Part shown: positions 1-6,269 of the stretch, piece after piece
Layout: each line of letters opens with the position of its first letter
Position numbering within the stretch: position 1 is the stretch's first letter
Assembly: GCA_036258315.1 (NCBI GenBank)
Contig: DATADX010000065.1
Span: 1-20,529 of the forward strand
Reading direction: 5' to 3'
DNA from: DASSYK01 sp036258315
GTDB taxonomy: Bacteria > Actinomycetota > Thermoleophilia > Solirubrobacterales > 70-9
DNA length: 20,529 bases
Notes under the pieces: model-generated
What the model was told of the DNA's origin: nothing
Database searches by the model: none
The model's input: only the letters and a program-made list of their open reading frames with translations
Position numbers and translations under genes: made by a program

Positions 1-1083
1 TTCACCCTCGGGATCGAGGAGGAGTTGATGATCTGCGACTCCGAGACCCTCGAGCTGGCCCAGGCGATCGAACAGATCCTCGAAGCGGTGCCCGAGGGGA
101 TACCGGGAGAGGTCAAGCCCGAGCTGATGCGCTCGGTGCTCGAGGTGGCGACCGAGCCCTGCGCCAACGTGCAGCAGGCCGGTGAGCAACTCCGGGAGCT
201 GCGCCGGATCGTGATCGACGTCGGCGCGGAGCTGGGACTCGTGATCGGCGCCTCGGGAACCCACCCGTCGGCGCTCTACGAGGACCAGAAGATCGTCGAC
301 CGCCCGCGCTATCGGGAGCTGTTCGAGGAGCTCGGCTGGATCGCCAAGCGCGAACTGATCTTCGGGACCCACGTCCACATCGGCATCGACGACGCGGAGA
401 AGGCGGTCTACGTCGCCGACGGGGTGCGCGGCTACCTTCCCCTGCTGCTCGGGATGTCCTCGAATTCGCCGATGTGGCGGGGCAAGCCGACGCGGATGAT
501 GTCCGCCCGCACCCCGGTCTTCCGCGCGTTCCCGCGCGTCGGGATCCCGCCGTACTACGGCAGCTGGGAGATCTACTCCCACCGCGTCGAGCAGATGATG
601 CGCGGCGGCGCGATCCCCGATTACACCTACCTGTGGTGGGACGTTCGGCCGCACCCGAACCTCGGCACCGTCGAGCTGCGGGTGTTCGACCAGCAGACCC
701 GGGTGGATTACACGATCGGCTTCGCCGCGATCGCTCAGGCCCTCGCGCACCGGCTCGCGGCCCACTACGAGGACGGCACGCCCAGCCTCGAGCATCCGTG
801 GGAGCTGATCGACGACAACAAGGTCCGCGCCGCCCTCGTCGGGATCGAGGGCAAGCTGATCGACTTCGACCGCGGCGTCGAGGTCCCCGCCGCCGAGATG
901 GCGCGAGACGTCATCGACGACCTCCGCGAGCACGCCCAGGAGCTCGGCTGCGAGGCCGAGCTGGCCGGGCTCGGAGACCTGATCGAGCACGGCACCGGCG
1001 CCCGGCGCCAGCTCGACTGGTTCGACGAGTACGGCGACGTGAAGGGCCTGATGCGCGAGATCGTCGCCGCGACCGAGCCCTGA
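1..1083 (+). CDS. YbdK-type carboxylate-amine ligase (glutamate-cysteine ligase family 2), 5'-truncated by window
   Basis: The reading frame is open from base 1, so the start codon lies upstream of the window; 360 codons and a TGA stop are visible. The first visible residues, FTLGIEEELM, are the typical N-terminal strand of the GCS2 family (PF04107), so only a handful of residues are missing. Other family signatures are ELMRSVLEVATEPC (about 41-54 of the visible part), the histidine-rich FGTHVHIGID (121-130), and the C-terminal block PHPNLGTVELRVFDQQ. Family members are ATP-dependent ligases that join the gamma-carboxyl of glutamate to an amine; E. coli YbdK has weak gamma-glutamylcysteine synthetase activity. 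The true substrate here cannot be read from sequence. Actinobacteria mostly use mycothiol rather than glutathione, so a different amine acceptor is plausible. An HxlR regulator follows after a 96-nt AT-richer gap. Confidence 0.9.
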   Translation, partial: FTLGIEEELMICDSETLELAQAIEQILEAVPEGIPGEVKPELMRSVLEVATEPCANVQQAGEQLRELRRIVIDVGAELGLVIGASGTHPSALYEDQKIVDRPRYRELFEELGWIAKRELIFGTHVHIGIDDAEKAVYVADGVRGYLPLLLGMSSNSPMWRGKPTRMMSARTPVFRAFPRVGIPPYYGSWEIYSHRVEQMMRGGAIPDYTYLWWDVRPHPNLGTVELRVFDQQTRVDYTIGFAAIAQALAHRLAAHYEDGTPSLEHPWELIDDNKVRAALVGIEGKLIDFDRGVEVPAAEMARDVIDDLREHAQELGCEAELAGLGDLIEHGTGARRQLDWFDEYGDVKGLMREIVAATEP

Positions 1084-1120
1084 TCAAGCCGAATTTCCGA
1101 ACCTGTCGTTGCCGCCTTGG

Positions 1121-1175
1121 TACGGAAATCGAAGCAGAATGCTTGCAGTTTAGGCAGTTTGATACGAAAATAGAA
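1121..1175 (+). promoter_or_regulatory. Direct repeat upstream of HxlR-type gene, possible operator/promoter
   Basis: TACGGAAATCGAA (1121-1133) recurs as TACGAAAATAGAA (1163-1175), 11 of 13 identical and 42 nt apart, about four helical turns. An inverted copy of the core, ATTTCCG, sits at 1093-1099. A -35-like TTGCAG (1143-1148) and -10-like GAAAAT (1166-1171) lie 17 nt apart within the same stretch. The gap is AT-rich compared with its surroundings. Autoregulation by the downstream winged-helix protein is inferred, not shown. Confidence 0.35.
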
Positions 1176-1179
1176 CGAG

Positions 1180-1476
1180 ATGGCCGCGAGCTCGGGAATG
1201 CCCGCCACCCTGGACCTGCTCGGTCGCCGCTGGGCGCTCCGGCTCGTCTGGGAGCTGCGCCGCGACGCGATCCCGTTCACGGCCCTCCGCGAGCGGCTGG
1301 AGATCAGCCCCTCGGTGCTCTCGGCGCGGCTCCGGGATCTGGCCGCGATGGGGGTGGTCGAGCGCGACCCGGGCCGGCGCTACCGGCTGACCGGGTCCGG
1401 CCGCGAGCTGGCGCGGCTGCTCTATGAGGTCAATCGCTGGGCGTCGCGAGGCGCGGAGGTATCCTCGCAAGGGTGA
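1180..1476 (+). CDS. HxlR/winged-helix transcriptional regulator
   Basis: A 98-residue protein consisting of one winged-helix domain. LDLLGRRWALRLVWEL (11-26) matches the first helix of HxlR regulators (usual form: LDLLGGRWTLLILREL). ALRERLEISPSVLSARLRDL (35-54) is the helix-turn-helix, and GVVERDPGRRYRLTGSGREL (58-77) is the wing plus the T.LGREL-like motif. The Cys that usually stands just before the first helix is absent (SGMPATLDLL), so a thiol-sensing role as in HypR-like members is not supported. It is slightly shorter than the usual 105-120 residues. The start is ATG 1180; a Shine-Dalgarno sequence is weak. The stop overlaps the next start by 4 nt (GTGA at 1473-1476). The regulated targets are unknown; the flanking ligase or the downstream membrane protein are candidates. 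Confidence 0.8.
   Translation: MAASSGMPATLDLLGRRWALRLVWELRRDAIPFTALRERLEISPSVLSARLRDLAAMGVVERDPGRRYRLTGSGRELARLLYEVNRWASRGAEVSSQG
1460..1465 (+). promoter_or_regulatory. Candidate -10 box (TATCCT) of a leaderless transcript
   Basis: TATCCT is followed by 7 nt and then the GTG start at 1473. This fits the actinobacterial TANNNT -10 element placed so that transcription begins at or next to the start codon. No good -35 hexamer is seen. A GGAGG at 1455-1459 overlaps it, so a normal Shine-Dalgarno reading (spacing 13) is the alternative. Confidence 0.4.
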
Positions 1477-2264
1477 GCGCGCCCGAGTTGAGCGTCGTCT
1501 GCCGCAGCTGCGGCTCGGAGGTCAGTCCGTACGTGACCGAGTGCCCCTACTGCGGCACCCGGATCCGAAAGCGGGCCCCGAAGCTGGAGCGCCACGGCGA
1601 CGAGCTGCAGGCGCGGGAGCCGCGACGGCAGCGACGCCGGATGGGGCGCACCCGGCGACGCGGCCGGATCGCCGAGCGCCTTGCCGAGCGGCCCTATGCG
1701 GTTCTCGCCGCCGTGGTCGTGCCGGTGGTCCTGATCCTGCTGGTCCGAGCCGGGGTCTTCACCGTGTCCGAGCTCGGCGCGATCACCGGTTCCACCGACG
1801 TCGATTGGTGGCGCTACCTCGCGGCGCCCTGGGTCTATCCCGACGTCAGCTACCTGTTCGTCACCTCGCTCGGGATCGTGATCTTCGGCGTCCTCGTCGA
1901 GCGGCGGCTCGGCACGGTCGCGACGGCCATCCTGATGATCGCCTGCGGCTCGCTGGGGATGGTGTTCGCCGACGGGGTCGAGAGCGCGCTCGGCGACAGC
2001 GGCGACCTGTTCCTCGCCGCCGGAGGCAACGGCGTCGCGCTCGGCCTGCTCAGCGCCTGGGCCGTGATCAAGGCCGGGGAGCTGCGGTCGCGACCGGACG
2101 ATGACGTCGACGTGATCGGCGCCGCCGTCTGCGCGGCCGTCCTGATCCTGCTGCCGCTCGTCGAGGACTACGCCAACGTCTTCGCCGGCCTCGGCGGGGC
2201 GCTGGTCGGCGCCGCCTGCGGGCTCGTCACCGCATACGTCCGCCGCGAGCGCCGCGCCGAGTGA
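1473..2264 (+). CDS. Zinc-ribbon rhomboid-family membrane protein, predicted proteolytically inactive
   Basis: The 263-residue protein starts with a zinc ribbon (C10-x2-C13 and C24-x2-C27), then a strongly basic linker (about 32-68), then a multi-span membrane region from about 75 to 255. The membrane part follows the rhomboid plan: DWWRYLAAPWVYPDVSYLF (111-129) resembles the WWRL.T..FLH..W.HL start. IFGVLVERRLG (137-147) matches the IFG..LERR.G motif, and GGNGVALGLLSAW (184-196) occupies the GxSGA.FGLL position. The catalytic Ser is Asn186, and the TM6 His of the AHLGG motif is Gly239 (FAGLGG). It therefore looks like a rhomboid pseudoprotease (iRhom/derlin-like in principle). The GTG start overlaps the regulator stop, and the stop overlaps the next start (GTGA), so it is probably cotranscribed. 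Partner unknown. Confidence 0.8.
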   Translation: MSAPELSVVCRSCGSEVSPYVTECPYCGTRIRKRAPKLERHGDELQAREPRRQRRRMGRTRRRGRIAERLAERPYAVLAAVVVPVVLILLVRAGVFTVSELGAITGSTDVDWWRYLAAPWVYPDVSYLFVTSLGIVIFGVLVERRLGTVATAILMIACGSLGMVFADGVESALGDSGDLFLAAGGNGVALGLLSAWAVIKAGELRSRPDDDVDVIGAAVCAAVLILLPLVEDYANVFAGLGGALVGAACGLVTAYVRRERRAE

Positions 2265-2920
2265 CGTTCGAGAAGTTCACGGCGATCACCCCGGAGCTGC
2301 ACCGCTACGCGGTCGAGCACAGCTCCTTCCGCGACGGTTTCACGCCCGAGATCGAACGGGCGGGCGAGCAGATGGGCGATCTGGCGCCGATGCAGATCGC
2401 CGGCGACCAGGCGGCGTTCACAACGATCCTGGTCCGGGCGATCGGAGCCCGGCGCGCGCTCGAGGTCGGCACCTTCCTCGGCTACGGCGCGCTCGCGATC
2501 GCGCGCGGGCTGCCCGAGGAGGGGAGGCTGATCTGCTGCGAGCTCGACGAGGGATACGCGGAGCGCGCCCATCGTCACCTCGAGCGAGCGGGCCTCGGCG
2601 ACCGAGTCGAGTTCCGGGTCGGCCCGGCGCTGGAGACGCTGCAGGCGATCGACGAGGAGGAGTCGTTCGACTTCGCCTTCATCGACGCCGACAAGGAGAG
2701 CTATCCCGCCTACTTCGACGAGTGCCTGCGGCTCGTCCGGCGCGCCGGCCTGATCCTGCTCGACAACGTGTTCGCGGGCGGCCGGATCCTCGACGCCGCC
2801 GAGGGCAGGGAGAGGGACCGGATCATGGCCGAGCTCAACGATCGCCTCGCCGCCGACGATCGGGTCGAGGTCGCGATGCTGGGCTTCGCCGACGGGATCA
2901 CCGTCGCGCTCAAGAACTAG
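2261..2920 (+). CDS. Class I SAM-dependent O-methyltransferase (caffeoyl-CoA OMT/COMT-like)
   Basis: A 219-residue protein, the usual length for the metal-dependent CCoAOMT-like family (PF01596). SAM-binding motif I is LEVGTFLGYG (67-76), with the acidic ribose-binding residue E94 in ICCELDEGYA. The metal-binding signatures are FIDADKESY (140-148, D142) and LLDNVFAGG (166-174, D168 and N169), the standard positions for the divalent cation. It transfers a methyl group from S-adenosylmethionine to a catechol-type or similar hydroxyl; the natural substrate cannot be told. GTG 2261 overlaps the stop of the rhomboid-like gene by 4 nt, suggesting translational coupling. A GNAT gene follows after 6 nt, so the three form a compact co-directional run. 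Confidence 0.92.
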   Translation: MTFEKFTAITPELHRYAVEHSSFRDGFTPEIERAGEQMGDLAPMQIAGDQAAFTTILVRAIGARRALEVGTFLGYGALAIARGLPEEGRLICCELDEGYAERAHRHLERAGLGDRVEFRVGPALETLQAIDEEESFDFAFIDADKESYPAYFDECLRLVRRAGLILLDNVFAGGRILDAAEGRERDRIMAELNDRLAADDRVEVAMLGFADGITVALKN

Positions 2921-2926
2921 CCGACC

Positions 2927-3739
2927 GTGGCCGTCCCGCCAGACGATGCCGGCTGGCGCGCGCTGATCCGCTGCGGCCAGCCCCAGACGTGGGAGCTGAT
3001 CGCCGAGGCGACCGGCGGGTACGTCGTCAACCGCGACGGCGTGACGGCCGCGGTCGTGCCCGCGGCGCCGGGGCGCTCGCTGTTCAACTCGGTCTTCTAC
3101 GACGACGGCGACGCGCTGCTCGAGTCCCTGCCCGACCTCGCCGCGAAGTACGAGGACGCCGGCGTGATCGCCTGGACGGTCTGGGTGCCCGAGGCCGACC
3201 GCGAGATCGCCGCCGCCCTCGATCGCGCCGGCCACGCGCTCGACGGGCAGCCCCGCGACATGGGGATGGAGCTTTCCACGCTCCGCGACCCCGGTCCGGA
3301 CCCGGCGCTCGAGATCGTCGAGCGCGAGGACTACGCGATGCTCGCGCGCATCAACGAGATCGCCTACGGCGACCCGCCGGGCGGCTTCGACGTCGTCGCG
3401 CGCACCAAGGTCCCCGACTTCAGGACCTATTTCGGCCGCCTCGGCGGCGAGGACGTGGCCACCGTCGGGATCGCGGCACACCGCAGCGACGCGATCGCCG
3501 AATGGGTCGCCGTGCTCCCCGAGGCGAGGGGCCGCGGGATCTCGGGTCGGCTGCTGGCGCGGGCCCTGCGCGACGCGCGCGAGGCCGGGCTCGAGACCAC
3601 GACGCTCCAGTCCAGCCCCCTCGGCTTCCCGGTCTACGTCAAGCTCGGCTACCGCGACTACGGGGCCATCCAAATGTGGGAGAGGCGAAGGGACCGCCAG
3701 CCGCCCCCTCCTGGGAGCGGCGCGCAGCGTCGCGACTGA
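2927..3739 (+). CDS. GNAT-family N-acetyltransferase
   Basis: A 270-residue protein. The C-terminal half is a GNAT domain: VLPEARGRGISGRLLARAL (197-213 region) is motif A with the R-x-x-G-x-G/A acetyl-CoA pyrophosphate loop (RGRGISG). LGFPVYVKLGYRDYG (232-246) is the closing strand that usually holds the Tyr. The N-terminal half (about 20-120) has no motif I recognise but has the alternating strand/helix pattern of a second degenerate GNAT-like fold, as seen in two-domain acetyltransferases. The C-terminus ends in a Pro/Arg-rich tail (254-270). The acceptor could be an amine on a small molecule or a protein. It starts at GTG, 6 nt after the methyltransferase stop, with no clear Shine-Dalgarno sequence. 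A hairpin follows the stop. Confidence 0.85.
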   Translation: MAVPPDDAGWRALIRCGQPQTWELIAEATGGYVVNRDGVTAAVVPAAPGRSLFNSVFYDDGDALLESLPDLAAKYEDAGVIAWTVWVPEADREIAAALDRAGHALDGQPRDMGMELSTLRDPGPDPALEIVEREDYAMLARINEIAYGDPPGGFDVVARTKVPDFRTYFGRLGGEDVATVGIAAHRSDAIAEWVAVLPEARGRGISGRLLARALRDAREAGLETTTLQSSPLGFPVYVKLGYRDYGAIQMWERRRDRQPPPPGSGAQRRD

Positions 3740-3764
3740 CGGAGTGGGCGGCGCTTGCGGGCCC

Positions 3765-3787
3765 GGCTATGTGGCGAAGCCATAGCC
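3765..3787 (+). terminator. Hairpin after GNAT gene, possible terminator without U-tract
   Basis: GGCTA, a 2-nt bulge (TG), TGGC, loop GAA, GCCA and TAGCC form a 9-bp stem 25 nt after the GNAT stop. There is no T-run afterwards, so intrinsic termination is only possible. It lies before the candidate promoter of the next gene. Confidence 0.45.
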
Positions 3788-3800
3788 CGTCGGCCGCGGG

Positions 3801-3806
3801 TATCTT
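3801..3806 (+). promoter_or_regulatory. Candidate -10 box (TATCTT) of a leaderless transcript
   Basis: TATCTT is followed by 6 nt and then GTG 3813, matching TANNNT with transcription starting at the start codon. No Shine-Dalgarno sequence is present. The preceding hairpin (3765-3787) supports a transcription break here. Confidence 0.45.
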
Positions 3807-3812
3807 CCGGCG

Positions 3813-4139
3813 GTGCCCCGGGGCCCCTACTCGGACGAGGAGATCGACCGTGCGGTCGACGCGATCAGCGAGCGCGAGTCCTTCGCCGAGGCCGAGCGCG
3901 CGGTCGTCCGCGCCGCGCCGGGACTGCAGCGGATCCTCGCCGATGCACTCGAGGCGGGCGGGTGGTTCGGCCAGTCGCACGAGGCTGAGCTGCTCAAGGC
4001 CACGACCGTGCCGGATGAGGACGAACGGTTGGTGGCAGTCCGCACCCTGCTCGCCGAAGAGGCCCGGATGGGGATGATGGTCGGGGTCGCCGTCGGCTGG
4101 GCGCTGGCGGACGAGCTCGCAAACGAACAGGAGGACTGA
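3813..4139 (+). CDS. Small conserved-looking protein of unknown function
   Basis: A 108-residue protein I cannot assign to a family. The N-terminal half (5-55) looks like an acidic amphipathic helical region with DEEIDRAVDAIS and ESFAEAERAVVRAAP. The C-terminal half (70-108) contains a Met/Gly/Ala-rich segment, ARMGMMVGVAVGWALADELA, that could be a buried or weakly membrane-associating helix. There are no cysteines and no catalytic motif. The start is set by GTG 3813 with a TANNNT box 6 nt upstream. It ends only 5 nt before the UPF0173 hydrolase gene, whose Shine-Dalgarno sequence lies inside this gene's last codons, so the two are very likely cotranscribed. Confidence 0.7.
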   Translation: MPRGPYSDEEIDRAVDAISERESFAEAERAVVRAAPGLQRILADALEAGGWFGQSHEAELLKATTVPDEDERLVAVRTLLAEEARMGMMVGVAVGWALADELANEQED

Positions 4140-4144
4140 ACGAG

Positions 4145-4858
4145 ATGGAGATCCGCTTTCACGGCCACAGCTGCGTCCAGCTCAGCGAGGGCGGGCACAA
4201 GGTCCTGGTCGATCCCTTCCTGAAGCCGAACAACCCCGCCGCGATCCTCACCGCCGACGAGGTCGACGCTCCGAGCCACGTGCTCCTCACCCACGGCCAT
4301 GCCGACCACAGCGCCGACATCGTCGCGGTCGCGCGGCGGACCGGCGCGCACTGCATCGCCCTCTCGGAGGTGGCGAAGTGGCTTGCGGGTCAGGGCCTCG
4401 AGGCGAGCGATCCGAACATCGGCGGGACGGTCGAGACCGACTGGGGCTGGGTCAAGCTCGTCCAGGCGTTCCACACCAACACGATCCCCGGCACCGGCGA
4501 CGACCCGTTCAGCCCCGAGGGCGGGATCGTCGTCGGCCCGCCCGCCGGGATGGTGATCAACATCGGCGGGAAGAGCGTCTACCACCTCGGCGACACGGGG
4601 CTGTTCAGCGACCTGAAGCTGATCGCCGAGCGGACCCCCGTGGACGTCGCCCTGATCCCGATCGGCGGTCACTACACGATGGACCGCCACGACGCCGCCG
4701 TCGCCGCCGCGTTCGTCGGGGCCGGGACGGTGATCCCGATCCACTACAACACGTTCCCCGCGATCGAGGCCGATGCCGAGGCGTTCAAGTCCGACGTGGA
4801 GTCGGCGACGAGCTCGAAGGTCGTGGTGCTAGAGCCGGGGGAGACGCACGAGGCGTAG
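4145..4858 (+). CDS. UPF0173 metal-dependent hydrolase (metallo-beta-lactamase fold, YtkL-like)
   Basis: A 237-residue MBL-fold protein of the UPF0173 type, full length for the family (about 225-235). It begins MEIRFHGHSC, the usual start of the group. The metal motif is LLTHGHADHS (47-56: H50, H52, D54, H55), completed by H110 (QAFH), D150 (YHLGDTG) and H200 (IPIHYNTF), giving a full dinuclear metal site. The predicted activity is hydrolysis of an ester or phosphoester; the physiological substrate of the family is not settled. An AGGAGG Shine-Dalgarno sequence (4129-4134) precedes ATG 4145 with a 10-nt spacer. It closes the first co-directional block; the next gene on the opposite strand ends 23 nt away. 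Confidence 0.92.
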   Translation: MEIRFHGHSCVQLSEGGHKVLVDPFLKPNNPAAILTADEVDAPSHVLLTHGHADHSADIVAVARRTGAHCIALSEVAKWLAGQGLEASDPNIGGTVETDWGWVKLVQAFHTNTIPGTGDDPFSPEGGIVVGPPAGMVINIGGKSVYHLGDTGLFSDLKLIAERTPVDVALIPIGGHYTMDRHDAAVAAAFVGAGTVIPIHYNTFPAIEADAEAFKSDVESATSSKVVVLEPGETHEA

Positions 4859-4881
4859 CTTCCGCCGCCGCCGGCGCTTCG

Positions 4882-5136
4882 TCACTCCTGCATACCGCGC
4901 TGGAACCAGACCGCGCGGTCTTTCCAGTCGTGCACGACCATCGCGCTGCCGGCCAGCATCCAGGGGAGGCCGCGGTGGACCGACTGGCGCCGGGCGGCCA
5001 GCCGGGCGAGCGTCATGCCCGCGAGCGCGATGCCCGTCGCGCCATGGTGGAGCCGCTGCCCGCCGACCCAGAGGCGGCGGCGCCGCGGGTCGTACCCGAT
5101 CGCCCTGTTTCCGTGTGTCCATGCGTGTCCCGCCAT
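4882..5136 (-). CDS. Small hypothetical protein, possibly membrane-associated
   Basis: An 84-residue frame on the minus strand with strongly GC-biased third positions. It has a basic N-terminal part (DPRRRRLWVGGQRLHHG, 16-32), a hydrophobic helix (ATGIALAGMTLARLAA, 33-48), and a second short hydrophobic stretch (LPWMLAGSAMVV, 57-68) ending in HDWKDRAVW. It could be a small two-helix membrane protein. No family is recognised. A purine-rich GAGAGAGGA lies directly before the ATG. Competing frames in this stretch are Arg/Pro-rich and look like shadows. It is transcribed away from the oxidase gene at 5328 and converges on the UPF0173 gene. Existence as a gene is likely but not certain. Confidence 0.6.
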   Translation of the reverse strand: MAGHAWTHGNRAIGYDPRRRRLWVGGQRLHHGATGIALAGMTLARLAARRQSVHRGLPWMLAGSAMVVHDWKDRAVWFQRGMQE

Positions 5137-5247
5137 TCCTCTCTCGCTCTCGGCTCGACGGGCGCCGCATGCGCCGCTGGGACTGCGCCGATCAGCACAA
5201 CATTCGGTGACGCGCGGGGCCTTCCTGCGTCAACACGCCCCTCCGGC

Positions 5248-5271
5248 GGCCGGCCAAGAAACTGGCCAGCC
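5248..5271 (+). promoter_or_regulatory. Inverted repeat upstream of R2lox-like gene
   Basis: GGCCGGCCA (5248-5256), loop AGAAAC, TGGCCAGCC (5263-5271): nine positions pair with a single mismatch. It lies about 57 nt before the oxidase start in the divergent intergenic region. It could be a repressor operator or a leader hairpin. No promoter hexamers are clear around it. Confidence 0.35.
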
Positions 5272-5327
5272 AGCCAGTCCGATCTGTAAGCTGCGGGCTG
5301 CCGCGTCAGCCGAGGAAAGGGAGTGAG

Positions 5328-6269
5328 ATGGAGGCCAAGCAAGCACGCCCGACCGGGCCGTCGAGGACCGATCGCGAGGACTTCTGCGCCAGCTCAGATC
5401 CGGCGCTGCAAGGCGAGTCGGCCGACCGCGGCAAGGCGATGCTGCTCGACTATGAGGAGCTCTACAACCTCTGGGAGCGCCAGCAGTGGGCCACCCAGGA
5501 CCTCGACTTCACCCAGGACCGGATCGACTGGCATGAGCGGATCGACGAGCAGGAGCGCTACCAGCGGCTCTACGGGCTCTCGAGCTTCTTCATCGGCGAG
5601 CAGAAGGTCGCAGACGAGCTGGGGCCGATCATGCGCGCCGCGCCGACCGAGACTCAGCGGATCTTCCTCGGCACGCAGATCGCCGACGAGGCGCGCCACG
5701 TGCGCTTCTTCGATCGCTTCTTCAGCGAGGTCGCCGTGCTCGACGAGGCGCCGGAGCTCCGCCACCGCCTCGCCGCGCTCGAGCAGCACCTGAGCCCGGC
5801 GTTCACCGAGCTGTTCGATGAGCTCCTCAAGCCTCGCGTCGATCGCCTCGCCGCCGAGCCGGACGACCGCAAGGCGCTGGTCGAGGCGATCGCGCTGTAC
5901 CACATGGTGATCGAGGGGATGCTGGCCCTGACCGGCCAGCACTTCATCATCGACTACAACGAGCAGGAGGGGACGCTGCCGGCCTTCGTCGAAGGCTTCT
6001 CCAATGTCGCCCGCGACGAGCACCGCCACATCGCGTTCGGCGTCCGCTTCCTGGTCGACGCCGTCAACCAGGACGATTCCAACCGTGAGGTGATCCAGCG
6101 GATGCTCGAGCGGTCGATCCCGGTCGCCGACCGGGTGATCGATCCGCCCTGGGCGGAGGAGGACGACCTCGAGCTGTTCGGGGTGAGCCGCGACGACGTC
6201 CACGCCTTCGCGGCGCAGTGCCTGTCTCGCCGCCTGAAGGCGATCGGGCTGCTGCCCGCGGCGGCCTAG
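5328..6269 (+). CDS. R2-like ligand-binding oxidase (R2lox), ferritin-like Mn/Fe protein
   Basis: A 313-residue protein of the ribonucleotide reductase R2 superfamily, often mis-named RNR beta subunit. The six metal ligands are visible: E91 (FFIGEQKV), E121 and H124 (DEARH), E196 (YHMVIEG), E231 and H234 (DEHRH). Val94 (ligand 1 plus 3) and Tyr191 (ligand 4 minus 5) are in the register of the Val71-Tyr162 ether crosslink of M. tuberculosis Rv0233. The position of the E. coli R2 radical tyrosine (second His plus 4) is Phe128, so a classical radical R2 is excluded. Known R2lox proteins hold an Mn/Fe centre and a long-chain fatty-acid-like ligand; the natural reaction is unknown. No RNR large subunit is nearby. 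A GGGAG Shine-Dalgarno sequence precedes ATG 5328. The stop abuts the stop of the convergent sigma gene. Confidence 0.85.
   Translation: MEAKQARPTGPSRTDREDFCASSDPALQGESADRGKAMLLDYEELYNLWERQQWATQDLDFTQDRIDWHERIDEQERYQRLYGLSSFFIGEQKVADELGPIMRAAPTETQRIFLGTQIADEARHVRFFDRFFSEVAVLDEAPELRHRLAALEQHLSPAFTELFDELLKPRVDRLAAEPDDRKALVEAIALYHMVIEGMLALTGQHFIIDYNEQEGTLPAFVEGFSNVARDEHRHIAFGVRFLVDAVNQDDSNREVIQRMLERSIPVADRVIDPPWAEEDDLELFGVSRDDVHAFAAQCLSRRLKAIGLLPAAA

Noticed and set aside
2168..3673. Minus-strand frame of 501 codons opposite the methyltransferase and GNAT genes
   Set aside because: Shadow composition, no domain, and spans two well-supported plus-strand genes.
4859..4881. GC-rich CGCCGCCGCCGGCG between convergent genes as a terminator
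   Set aside because: Only a short imperfect self-pairing and no T-tract on either strand.
5328..6269. Annotation as ribonucleotide reductase beta subunit
   Set aside because: Phe at the radical-Tyr position, Val/Tyr crosslink pair in register and no alpha subunit nearby point to R2lox.
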